Origin: Betaproteobacteria bacterium
Lineage (GTDB): Bacteria; Pseudomonadota; Gammaproteobacteria; Burkholderiales; SG8-41
Direction: 5' to 3'
NCBI GenBank assembly: GCA_025353085.1
Contig: JANXRI010000369.1
Coordinates: 1 to 8,556, forward strand
Length of the DNA stretch: 8,556 nt
Shown: positions 1 to 5,610 of the stretch, in pieces
Numbering within the stretch: the stretch's first letter is position 1
How the letters are laid out: every line of letters begins with the position of its first letter
Notes under the pieces: generated by a model
What the model saw: only the letters and a program-made list of their open reading frames with translations
What the model was told of the DNA's origin: nothing
The model's database searches: none
Translations under genes and position numbers: made by a program

Positions 1-50
1 TCGTCTTTCTGGTCGTGCGTAAGGCGCGAAAGATCCGGCAGTTCTTCCAT
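1..50 (-). CDS. N-terminal fragment of a possible IS66-type transposase, cut by the window edge
   Basis: A leftward reading frame starts at the ATG at 50-48 and runs off the left edge, giving MEELPDLSRLTHDQKD. The pattern LPDLS-x-L-(T/S)-H-x-x-KD resembles the extreme N-terminus of many IS66-family (TnpC-type) transposases as I remember them; no catalytic residue is in view. No good Shine-Dalgarno sequence is visible upstream, and a second ATG lies just before it at 54-52. Sixteen codons cannot establish a family, so this could equally be another protein or chance. The assignment is an inference from a short similarity only. Confidence 0.3.
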   Translation of the reverse strand, partial: MEELPDLSRLTHDQKD

Positions 51-71
51 GCATCACAGCATACACACTGC

Positions 72-84
72 GTACAATTTGTAC
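72..84. promoter_or_regulatory. 13-bp perfect palindrome, possible operator
   Basis: GTACAATTTGTAC is a perfect inverted repeat (GTACAA, central T, TTGTAC). The sequence GTACAAT also occurs twice in direct order, at 72-78 and 81-87. It lies between the leftward partial gene ending at 50 and the rightward creatininase gene starting at 200, so it could bind a dimeric regulator of either. The remaining part of 51-199 is AT-rich with pyrimidine tracts and shows no convincing -35/-10 pair. The regulatory role is inferred from symmetry and position only. Confidence 0.3.
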
Positions 85-186
85 AATAGCTACACGCTGA
101 ATAGTCACGAAATACGAATCAATTATTCGGTCCGGGTTTGTTTTCCCCTCCGCCCTCTATGGCTAATCCTTTTTTCTTTTGCGTCG

Positions 187-191
187 AAGGA
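187..191 (+). promoter_or_regulatory. Shine-Dalgarno sequence fixing the creatininase start
   Basis: AAGGA lies 8 bases before the ATG at 200. An in-frame TTG at 179 lies upstream of this site and has no comparable site of its own, so the ATG at 200 is preferred. Confidence 0.7.
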
Positions 192-199
192 ACATCCGC

Positions 200-1003
200 A
201 TGCTACCCACCCGCCACTTCATCGATCTCACTCAACCTGAGATTGCGCAGCAGCTCAAAAAAAATCCGCTCGTGATCCTTCCCGCGGGCAGCGTCGAACA
301 ACACGGCCCGCACCTGCCGACCGGAACCGACATTTACGCGAGCCAGGTGATCGGCAACGCGATCGCCGAACGCATGGACGGCCTCTTATTGCCGTCGACC
401 CCGTTCGGGGTTACGCCAATGCACATGCCGTTCGAAGGCACGATCACGTTATCGACCGACACCTATATGCGCGTCGTGACTGAAACCTGCCAATCGACCG
501 CGCAGCACGGCGCGAAATATCTGCTGATCATCAACTGGCACGAAGGCAATATTCCGTCGCTTGCGATTGCGTCTGAGGCGTTGCATCGAGAGCACGGCAT
601 GACCGTGTTGACCGTGCAGGCTTGTTATGTGGCGGCCGAGCTATACGGGCACGATTGCGGAGGACTCACCCATGGCGGCGAAATAGAAGCGCTCGCGGTG
701 CTCGCTTACCGGCCGGACCTCGTGCATCTCGACCGCATCGACTACTCATCCGATCACTCGCGCGGGCGCAAGTGGGACAAATTGCGCCGCACGCGCAGCT
801 ATCAACCCGTGCTGACCGACATCCGCACGATCGCCGAAACCGGCTGGTACGGGGCGCCCGAACACGCGACGGTCGCCAAAGGACTCAAGATGCTCAACGA
901 CATTGCGGATGCGATTGCGAAGGAAGCGACCGAGATCTTCCGCATGCTGGACGAAGCCCAGGGCGGGACCGCGGAGATCAAGCATTTAAAAATTGCTGGC
1001 TGA
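200..1003 (+). CDS. Creatininase-family metal-dependent amidohydrolase
   Basis: This 267-residue protein belongs to the creatininase/creatinine amidohydrolase family, cytoplasmic binuclear metal enzymes that open cyclic or linear amide bonds. Family hallmarks visible are the glycine-rich AGSVEQHGPHLPTGTD at residues 29-44, NWHEGN at 112-117, and HGGEIEA at 158-164. Likely metal ligands by family analogy are E33, H35, D44, H114 and E161. The second motif reads NWHEGN where many relatives have NGHGGN, so the substrate may differ from that of classical creatininase. Length is close to the family's usual 240-270 residues. Substrate is unknown: members act on creatinine, on formamide intermediates of flavin or deazaflavin pathways, or in mycofactocin maturation, and no neighbouring gene points to any of these. 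It appears to be transcribed alone; the next gene is 158 bases downstream beyond hairpins. Confidence 0.9.
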   Translation: MLPTRHFIDLTQPEIAQQLKKNPLVILPAGSVEQHGPHLPTGTDIYASQVIGNAIAERMDGLLLPSTPFGVTPMHMPFEGTITLSTDTYMRVVTETCQSTAQHGAKYLLIINWHEGNIPSLAIASEALHREHGMTVLTVQACYVAAELYGHDCGGLTHGGEIEALAVLAYRPDLVHLDRIDYSSDHSRGRKWDKLRRTRSYQPVLTDIRTIAETGWYGAPEHATVAKGLKMLNDIADAIAKEATEIFRMLDEAQGGTAEIKHLKIAG

Positions 1004-1009
1004 AAGCCC

Positions 1010-1026
1010 GTGCCGGCGACCGGCAC
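1010..1026 (+). terminator. GC-rich hairpin just after the creatininase gene, weak terminator candidate
   Basis: GTGCCGG and CCGGCAC form a perfect 7-bp stem around CGA, 7 bases past the stop codon. No T-run follows, so intrinsic termination is doubtful; it may instead protect the 3' end of the message. Confidence 0.3.
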
Positions 1027-1118
1027 ACCGCCGCATTAACCTGTATATTGCCTGCACGGTTGGAGCCGTATTCCCGTAAGCTTGAGTAAGCCTGCCCGGC
1101 AGACTCCATCGTGCTTAT

Positions 1119-1137
1119 CCACGAACAATGATCGTGG
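1119..1137 (+). other. Small hairpin in the leader of the 57-residue ORF
   Basis: CCACGA and TCGTGG form a 6-bp stem with a 7-base loop, ending 12 bases before the AGGAG of the next gene. It could be a leader structure or an operator. The surrounding stretch 1027-1118 shows only weak promoter-like sequence (TATATT near 1044) without a matching -35 box. Confidence 0.25.
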
Positions 1138-1161
1138 CCATTCTTCATGAGGAGATTAACG

Positions 1162-1335
1162 ATGGACGCATCCAATTTGTCCGCTGCACGCAAAGGCGCG
1201 AAGTGGGATCTGCCGCGGTTCGGACGTTTATTCATTTTCTTTATCAGCGCCGGTTTCCTGTGCCCCAATGTATGGATCGAAGGCATGGATCTCAAGACGC
1301 TGCACGATAAGAACGACGCCGGCATCCAGCGCTAG
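1162..1335 (+). CDS. Small unrecognised protein with one hydrophobic segment
   Basis: The 57-residue product is not one I recognise. The start at 1162 is chosen because AGGAG at 1150-1154 sits 7 bases before it; an in-frame ATG at 1147 would place that site inside the gene. The N-terminus is polar and basic (SAARKGAKWDLPR), followed by a hydrophobic stretch at about residues 26-42 (GRLFIFFISAGFLCPNV) that could be a single membrane segment, then an acidic and basic tail ending in DKNDAGIQR. With the positive residues before the hydrophobic stretch, an N-in orientation would be expected if it is a membrane protein. It contains one cysteine. It stands alone between the creatininase gene and the convergent operon, flanked by hairpins. 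The strong ribosome binding site and plausible membrane-protein composition favour a real gene. Confidence 0.6.
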   Translation: MDASNLSAARKGAKWDLPRFGRLFIFFISAGFLCPNVWIEGMDLKTLHDKNDAGIQR

Positions 1336-1396
1336 CGCCCTTTGCCGCCGGACGCTCGGCTGCAGAGTTCATCTCGGGTGCCTTGCTTGAACAGGA

Positions 1397-1417
1397 CGCC
1401 GGGCGTCGCGCCCGGCG
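1397..1417. terminator. Perfect 9-bp GC hairpin between convergent genes
   Basis: CGCCGGGCG at 1397-1405 and its exact reverse complement at 1409-1417 enclose a TCG loop. It lies between the small ORF (ends 1335, +) and the HIT gene (ends 1531, -), so it could end transcription from both sides. Neither side has a real T-run (ATCCATTTCT on the right, TCCTGTTC on the other strand), so it may be Rho-assisted, or be one copy of a dispersed palindromic repeat. Confidence 0.4.
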
Positions 1418-1469
1418 ATCCATTTCTGATCCAGGCTCGCCTTAAAGCCGGTCTCTCCCAAAACTGACA

Positions 1470-1483
1470 TCAGCGCGCGCTGA
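1470..1483. repeat. 14-bp perfect palindrome
   Basis: TCAGCGCGCGCTGA is fully self-complementary. It lies in the non-coding interval 1336-1530, about 50 bases beyond the 3' end of the HIT gene. Its role is unknown; apart from this and the hairpin at 1397-1417, nothing is recognised in the interval. Confidence 0.35.
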
Positions 1484-1530
1484 GACATCCGCGGCGCACG
1501 TCCAGGACGCTGCAAACAACTAAAGTCTGC

Positions 1531-1872
1531 TTAGCCCGGCGGCCAGCGAAATTTGCGGCCCGCCATGATATGCATATGCAGGTGAAATACCGCCTGCCCG
1601 CCTTCCTTGCCGTTGTTGATGATCAGCCGGAACGCGCCATCGATTTTAAGTTCACGCGTGATCTTGCCAGCCGCCAGCAACAGGTGGCCGAGCAGCGCCT
1701 CGTCATCGGCGGACGCGTTCGACAGCATGTCGAGCGGTTTCTTGGGAACCAGCAGAATATGCACCGGGGCTTGCGGATTTACATCCCTGAACGCAAGGCA
1801 CAACTCGTCTTCGTAAACGATGTCGGCCGGAATTTGCCGGTCGATGATTTTGGCAAAGAGGGTGTCCGCCAT
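1531..1872 (-). CDS. HIT-family nucleotide-binding protein (HINT type)
   Basis: This 113-residue protein is a histidine triad hydrolase of the HINT branch, small cytoplasmic homodimers that cleave purine nucleoside phosphoramidates and related adenylates. The start is supported by AGGAG at 1884-1880, 7 bases upstream. Visible features are the N-terminal LFAKIIDRQIPADIVYED, characteristic of the branch, NPQAPVHILLVPKK at about residues 32-45, NNGKEGGQAVFHLH at 86-99, and the catalytic triad motif H97-L-H99-M-H101. Length matches bacterial HinT (about 110-120 residues). The gene starts 39 bases after the lipoprotein gene on the same strand, so it is probably the last gene of the MCE transporter operon. 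A functional link to lipid transport is not evident and may be coincidental. Confidence 0.95.
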   Translation of the reverse strand: MADTLFAKIIDRQIPADIVYEDELCLAFRDVNPQAPVHILLVPKKPLDMLSNASADDEALLGHLLLAAGKITRELKIDGAFRLIINNGKEGGQAVFHLHMHIMAGRKFRWPPG

Positions 1873-1911
1873 TAATACGCTCCTGCATTATCCGCGATTA
1901 CGCGCGGGACC

Positions 1912-2523
1912 TTACTTTTTGTCCTCGGCGAGGCGCGTGGCCGTCCACGCGACGATCGCATCAATGACTTCGCCACTCGCACCGGCCAGCGCGCGCACGC
2001 CGCCCTCAGCATTAGCGCTCGCCGCTGCCTTTTCGATCGTAAAAGTTTTCTGCGCGACCAATCCGCGGCGCGCGACATTGATGATGCTCGCACGCGCAAC
2101 GACGACGGCCCGGCTGGATTCCGCCGTGTCGAAGACCTGGTTGAATTCTTCGAGTTCGACGCGTAACGCGTAATCCGCGCGCGCACTGTCGGCAATATTC
2201 ATCACGCCGCCATCGCTGATTGACGCAAGTTGCGACCGCAGCCTTTGAGTTAGCAGCGCGGCCGCCGGCGCCGCCCACCGGCTGTTCGCATAGGTAAGCT
2301 GACGCGCGGCATCCTGATAGTTGAGACGATACACAATGGCGGGCGAATCAAGCCAGCTCGGCGCCGCAATCGAATGCACGAGCACACTGGTTCGTATGCG
2401 CGGTTGCGCTGCCGATGCCGCCGGTGCTGCGCCGAGATCGTAAGTCGTCGTTGCATCCTTCTGCGCCCCGAGCGAACAGGCGGTGAGTGCCAGCGCCAGC
2501 CATAGTGTCAGTATGTTTTTCAT
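1912..2523 (-). CDS. PqiC-like outer-membrane lipoprotein of an MCE transporter (ABC-type transport auxiliary lipoprotein)
   Basis: The 203-residue product has a lipoprotein signal: MKNI, a hydrophobic core, then LTAC at residues 13-16, making C16 the acylated residue. The residue after it is serine, not aspartate, which by the E. coli sorting rule favours the outer membrane. The mature part has the features of the ABC-type transport auxiliary lipoprotein family (PqiC-like): TTYDLG near the N-terminus, the VYRLNYQ-x5-Y-x-NSRWAAP segment at about 64-86, then a longer alpha/beta domain containing DYALRVELEEF at 117-127. In the Pqi system such a lipoprotein receives the tip of the periplasmic MCE tunnel; the same role is inferred here. 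Its ATG overlaps the TGA of the MCE gene within ATGA (2523-2520), which suggests translational coupling. Confidence 0.88.
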   Translation of the reverse strand: MKNILTLWLALALTACSLGAQKDATTTYDLGAAPAASAAQPRIRTSVLVHSIAAPSWLDSPAIVYRLNYQDAARQLTYANSRWAAPAAALLTQRLRSQLASISDGGVMNIADSARADYALRVELEEFNQVFDTAESSRAVVVARASIINVARRGLVAQKTFTIEKAAASANAEGGVRALAGASGEVIDAIVAWTATRLAEDKK

Positions 2524-3443
2524 TTTGTTCCCCGTTGCGTGCCGAAGCCCGGTTCGCCTGGGCCTGGCTGCGCCGCATTGCGGCCGAAAATCAGGCTTTG
2601 CGGTTGTTCATTGATTTCATTCAGCAGACGCTCGAGCCCGCGCGACGAGCGCTGAACATCTTCGAGTAGCACGTTGAGCCGCGGCACCGACTCAGTCAGC
2701 ATAGCGTCGGATAACGCCATCCCGCTGTGGCTCAGTTGCTCGGCGCTATTCGCAGCGCGCTCGAACGAGTCGAGACGCTGGTTGATATTCGACAGCAAGA
2801 TGTCGGCGCGCTTGAGCGCCAGCCCGGTATCCTGGATGAGCGCCGGCAACGCCTTGACCGTCGGCTCCATCGCGGACGTGAATGACACGAACTTGGAGGT
2901 CGCCCGGTCAAGGCTGTGCAGAGTGCCGACCAGCTGCTTTTGATTGTCATCGCTCAACAACGTGTTGACGCGCTGTGCAACCTGGTTGAAATTGACGATC
3001 ATCTCCTGACCGGAACTGCTCAAGCTATCGAAAAAGGAGGGTCTTACCGGGATCCGCGGAAGCTCGCCGTTTTCGCTGGTGAGCGGCGACGGTTTTTTGC
3101 CATCGTCATCGAGCATCACGTACGAGAGGCCCGTTACGCCTTGTGAACCCAGCTGCGCGTATGCGCCCTGGGTTATCGGGGTGCCTGCCTGCACGAGTAT
3201 TTTTACCAGGATCGCCTGCGAATCCTGCCGATCGAAATTGATATTCACTACTTTGCCCACGGTCACACCGCGATATCGCACGGGCGCCTGCGCATTCAGG
3301 CCCGACACCGGATAGCGCGACACCAGCAGGTATTCGTCATTTTCGACGGTATTGCCGCTGAACCACAAAGCAGTAGCTATCACTCCGATGCCGAGCAAAA
3401 GGGTAAATAACCCTGCGGCCAGCGCATATGCCCTGTTTTCCAT
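2520..3443 (-). CDS. MlaD-type MCE-domain protein, substrate-binding subunit of a lipid ABC transporter
   Basis: The 307-residue product has a short cytoplasmic N-terminus, one membrane helix at about residues 6-29, and a single MCE domain at about 38-115 with the signature VRYRGVTVGKV at 55-65 and GVTGLSYVML at 102-111. A long, mostly helical region (about 140-280) follows with regularly spaced hydrophobic residues, then the tail motif PQSLIFGR at 281-288 and a Pro/Gly-rich end. MCE proteins form hexameric rings with a central hydrophobic channel for phospholipids. E. coli MlaD has about 180 residues, so the extra helical tail here could form a periplasmic needle-like extension as in PqiB-type proteins; this is inferred. 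GGGGAA at 3457-3452 supplies the ribosome binding site. The gene is 58 bases downstream of the ATPase gene and overlaps the lipoprotein gene by 4 bases. Confidence 0.93.
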   Translation of the reverse strand: MENRAYALAAGLFTLLLGIGVIATALWFSGNTVENDEYLLVSRYPVSGLNAQAPVRYRGVTVGKVVNINFDRQDSQAILVKILVQAGTPITQGAYAQLGSQGVTGLSYVMLDDDGKKPSPLTSENGELPRIPVRPSFFDSLSSSGQEMIVNFNQVAQRVNTLLSDDNQKQLVGTLHSLDRATSKFVSFTSAMEPTVKALPALIQDTGLALKRADILLSNINQRLDSFERAANSAEQLSHSGMALSDAMLTESVPRLNVLLEDVQRSSRGLERLLNEINEQPQSLIFGRNAAQPGPGEPGFGTQRGTK

Positions 3444-3501
3444 AACGACTGTTCCCCTTTATATCTGCAGCCTGGCCGCTCAATGCCGGGCCTCAAAAAC
3501 T

Positions 3502-4296
3502 TCACGTCATCGACACAATTGCCTTGACTGCCCTGACCGCCTCCAGCGCGCGGCGACCGCGCTCGCCCATAAAAAAATTGCGAATGAACGGGTGGGGGTC
3601 CGCCACCACCTCGTCAAGCGTGCCGACGATTTCAAGCCGCTGATCGCACAATACCGCGACGCGGTTAGACAACGCCACCAGCGTATCGAGATCGTGCGTC
3701 ACCATCACCACTGTCAGTTGCAGTTCGCGGTGCAGTTCCTGGATCAACGTGACAAAACTTTCGCTGCGATCCGGGTCCAGTCCGGCCGTCGGCTCGTCGA
3801 GAAACAATAATTCGGGCTCGAGTGCGAGCGCGCGCGCGAGCGCAATCCGCTTGACCATGCCGCCCGAAAGTTCGGCCGGCATCTTGGAGGCGTGACGCGG
3901 TTCGATTCCCACCATATCGAGCTTCATCATGACAAGATCATGCACGAGGCCTTCGTCGAGCAGGCGCAATTCGCGCATGGGCAGGGCGACGTTGTCGAAC
4001 ACGGTCAGCGCGCTGAAGAGCGCGCCTTCCTGAAACAGCATACCCCACCGGTCACGCAGCTTGCGCAGCGCGCTTAAATCGTTGCTCTGCAGGGAGACGC
4101 CGAACACGCGCACGTCGCCGCGCGTTGGGCGTTCGAGCCCGATCATCTGGCGCAGCATGGTTGTTTTGCCGCTGCCAGAACCGCCGACTAACGACATGAT
4201 TTCACCATGGCGAACGCACAAGTCGATGTCGCGGTGCACGACGTTATCGCCGAACTGCGTCCACAAGCCTTTGACTTCGACTACGCAGTCTTCCAT
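3502..4296 (-). CDS. MlaF-type ATPase of an MCE lipid ABC transporter
   Basis: The 264-residue product is a complete ABC ATPase: Walker A GGSGSGKT at residues 38-45, Q-loop Q89 in LFQEG, signature LSGGM at 143-147, Walker B LLFLDE at 163-168, D-loop AGLDP at 171-175, and switch histidine H201 in MVTHD. The signature ending in GGM rather than GGQ, and EGALFSALTVFDNVALPMRE after the Q-loop, are typical of the MlaF/Mkl group that powers MCE transporters. The open frame extends upstream to 4491, but that part overlaps the permease gene out of frame. The start at 4296 is preferred because its ATG shares one base with the permease stop (TGATG), a classic coupling arrangement. The C-terminal part includes ADPHPFIRNFFMGERGRRA, a tail common in this group. 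Confidence 0.95.
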   Translation of the reverse strand: MEDCVVEVKGLWTQFGDNVVHRDIDLCVRHGEIMSLVGGSGSGKTTMLRQMIGLERPTRGDVRVFGVSLQSNDLSALRKLRDRWGMLFQEGALFSALTVFDNVALPMRELRLLDEGLVHDLVMMKLDMVGIEPRHASKMPAELSGGMVKRIALARALALEPELLFLDEPTAGLDPDRSESFVTLIQELHRELQLTVVMVTHDLDTLVALSNRVAVLCDQRLEIVGTLDEVVADPHPFIRNFFMGERGRRALEAVRAVKAIVSMT

Positions 4297-5438
4297 CAAC
4301 TGATTCCGATGTCTTTGAACATGATCGCAAATATCGCATCGACGATGATGACGACGGTGATCGAAGTTACCACGGAAGTGGTAGTACCGATGCCCAGGCT
4401 CTCGGTGTTGGGCTCGATGCGCAAACCGAAATGGCAGGCTACCAGTGCGATCAGAAATCCAAACACGACGCCTTTGCCAAGACCGAGCCATAGATTCGCG
4501 ATCGGCACTGCATCCGGCAACGTAGCGAGAAAATACGTGTAGCCGATCCCCAGTTCAAACTGGGCCGATGTCATGCCGCCAATCAGCGCGATTGCATTCG
4601 TCCACAACACGATCAGCGGCATTGATATTGCAAGCGCCAGCATTTTTGGAAGAATCAAGCGCAAGGTTTGCGGAATGCCCATGACTTCCATTGCGTCGAG
4701 TTCCTGCGTCACGCGCATCACACCGAGTTGTGCGGTAATTGCCGAGCCCGAGCGGCCTGCGATCAGGATCGCAGCGAGAACAGGCCCGAGTTCGCGCACC
4801 ACGCTTATGCCGAGGATGTTGACGATGAATGCGTCCGCGCCGAAGACCCTCAGTTGCTGCGCCGACAAATACGATAGAACGACGCCCACCAGGAAACCGA
4901 CCAGCGCGGTGATTCCGAGCGCCTGAGTACCGGTGCGGTAAACGTTCGACGAGATTTCCCGCCAGGGAATTCCTTTTGGATCACGGAGCAAATGCAGTGC
5001 GTCCAAAACTACCTGGCCGAGCACAATGGTTACCGCTGTTAGATGCTCGAGCAAACCAAGCGTTTTGCGGCCGACCGCAACCACGAACCAGAGCGGGTCC
5101 GCTGGAGCGCCCTTGACGGACGCCTCTTTGGAAATGTCTAAATGTCGGAACACCCCCTCGTGTTCCGGTCTGAGCGTCAAAGTCGGCGTGCGCCGGCGAC
5201 CCCAAGCCCGCCACAACACCATCGCTCCGGCGTGGTCCAGCACCTCGACTTCACTCAAGTCCCATGCGGCGCCGGTGTCCAATGCATATTCCGCCAAGCG
5301 CGGGTTGAGGTCGCATAAGCGGCTTTCCAGGCCACGCAGGTTCCAGGCGCCACTCACCATGACACAGCGCAAGTGGCCCGCAGGGGACACTAACCGAATT
5401 TCGGGCGCACGCCAGGCTGCAGGGTCTGCTCGGGACAT
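4296..5438 (-). CDS. MlaE-type permease with fused N-terminal STAS domain
   Basis: The 380-residue product has two parts. Residues about 12-105 look like a STAS (MlaB-like) domain: a strand-rich start, then WDLSEVEVLDHAGAMVLWRAW at 59-79, which aligns with the usual DLS-x-V-xx-LDSSG core. Residues about 115-380 form the MlaE permease domain: an amphipathic membrane-surface segment, then several transmembrane helices, with the highly conserved VRELGPVLAAILIAGRSGSA at 214-233 and TQELDAMEVMGIP at 244-256. E. coli MlaE has about 260 residues and its STAS partner MlaB is a separate protein, so the fusion accounts for the extra length. The position usually held by Ser/Thr in the STAS core reads D68-H69-A70-G71, so phosphorylation there is unlikely. 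This is the first gene of the operon. No clear Shine-Dalgarno sequence precedes the ATG at 5438, so the exact start is less certain. Confidence 0.93.
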   Translation of the reverse strand: MSRADPAAWRAPEIRLVSPAGHLRCVMVSGAWNLRGLESRLCDLNPRLAEYALDTGAAWDLSEVEVLDHAGAMVLWRAWGRRRTPTLTLRPEHEGVFRHLDISKEASVKGAPADPLWFVVAVGRKTLGLLEHLTAVTIVLGQVVLDALHLLRDPKGIPWREISSNVYRTGTQALGITALVGFLVGVVLSYLSAQQLRVFGADAFIVNILGISVVRELGPVLAAILIAGRSGSAITAQLGVMRVTQELDAMEVMGIPQTLRLILPKMLALAISMPLIVLWTNAIALIGGMTSAQFELGIGYTYFLATLPDAVPIANLWLGLGKGVVFGFLIALVACHFGLRIEPNTESLGIGTTTSVVTSITVVIIVDAIFAIMFKDIGIS

Positions 5439-5489
5439 GAGTAAGTGCTTATCTTTCTGTTCGCGCTGGCGGTGGAGTCTAGTTATATG

Positions 5490-5518
5490 ATTATACGGCG
5501 TTTTTTCTATAGTGGCTC
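5490..5518 (-). promoter_or_regulatory. Candidate sigma-70 promoter of the MCE transporter operon
   Basis: On the minus strand a perfect TATAAT lies at 5495-5490, preceded by a 17-base spacer containing an A-run. The -35 hexamer at 5518-5513 reads GAGCCA, matching only three consensus bases. Transcription would begin near 5483, leaving a leader of about 45 bases before the permease start. Confidence 0.45.
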
Positions 5519-5554
5519 AGCTTTGAATCACCCTGTAGGTATTGCCTGCTTTGT

Positions 5555-5570
5555 ATTGTTGCGACGCAAT
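5555..5570 (+). promoter_or_regulatory. Upstream PhaR-like operator of the phasin promoter
   Basis: ATTGTTGCGACGCAAT contains the perfect inverted repeat TTGCG-A-CGCAA plus outer ATTG/CAAT arms, and is followed by AAA. It ends 8 bases before the -35 box. It shares the pattern TATTG, TGC, GCAATAAA with the element at 5611-5625. PhaR repressors of PHA-storing proteobacteria bind TGC/GCA-rich sites; the assignment here is inferred from sequence, position and the regulated gene. Confidence 0.55.
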
Positions 5571-5578
5571 AAATTAGC

Positions 5579-5606
5579 TTGACTCGCCGCTGGAACCCCC
5601 TATAAT
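5579..5606 (+). promoter_or_regulatory. Strong sigma-70 promoter of the phasin gene
   Basis: TTGACT at 5579-5584 (five of six consensus bases) and a perfect TATAAT at 5601-5606 are separated by 16 bases. Transcription should start around 5613, giving a leader of about 88 bases. Such a strong promoter fits the high abundance of phasins when their repressor is released. Confidence 0.8.
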
Positions 5607-5610
5607 CTAT

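Noticed and set aside
622..1089. Overlapping 155-residue frame inside and past the creatininase gene
   Set aside because: It is an Arg/Ala/His-rich shadow frame typical of GC-rich coding DNA, without recognisable motifs, lying over a well-supported gene.
1128..1310. Plus-strand 60-residue frame overlapping the small ORF
   Set aside because: It lacks a ribosome binding site in its own position and is Arg-rich; the frame starting at 1162 has AGGAG at good spacing.
978..1325. Minus-strand 115-residue frame opposite the small ORF
   Set aside because: It has no recognisable motifs and would oppose the small gene, which has the better ribosome binding site. It remains a weak alternative.
3352..3810. 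Plus-strand 152-residue frame across the MCE and ATPase genes
   Set aside because: It is antisense to two well-supported genes, has shadow-like composition, and no family features.
4297..4491. Upstream extension of the ATPase reading frame, adding 65 residues
   Set aside because: The added part overlaps the permease gene in another frame and is rich in Arg/His with no ABC-family similarity. The ATG at 4296 overlaps the permease stop and begins at the usual place for an MlaF-type protein.
5026..5490. Plus-strand 154-residue frame antisense to the permease start
   Set aside because: It is rich in Ser/Arg/Pro with no domain, and covers the permease N-terminus and operon promoter.
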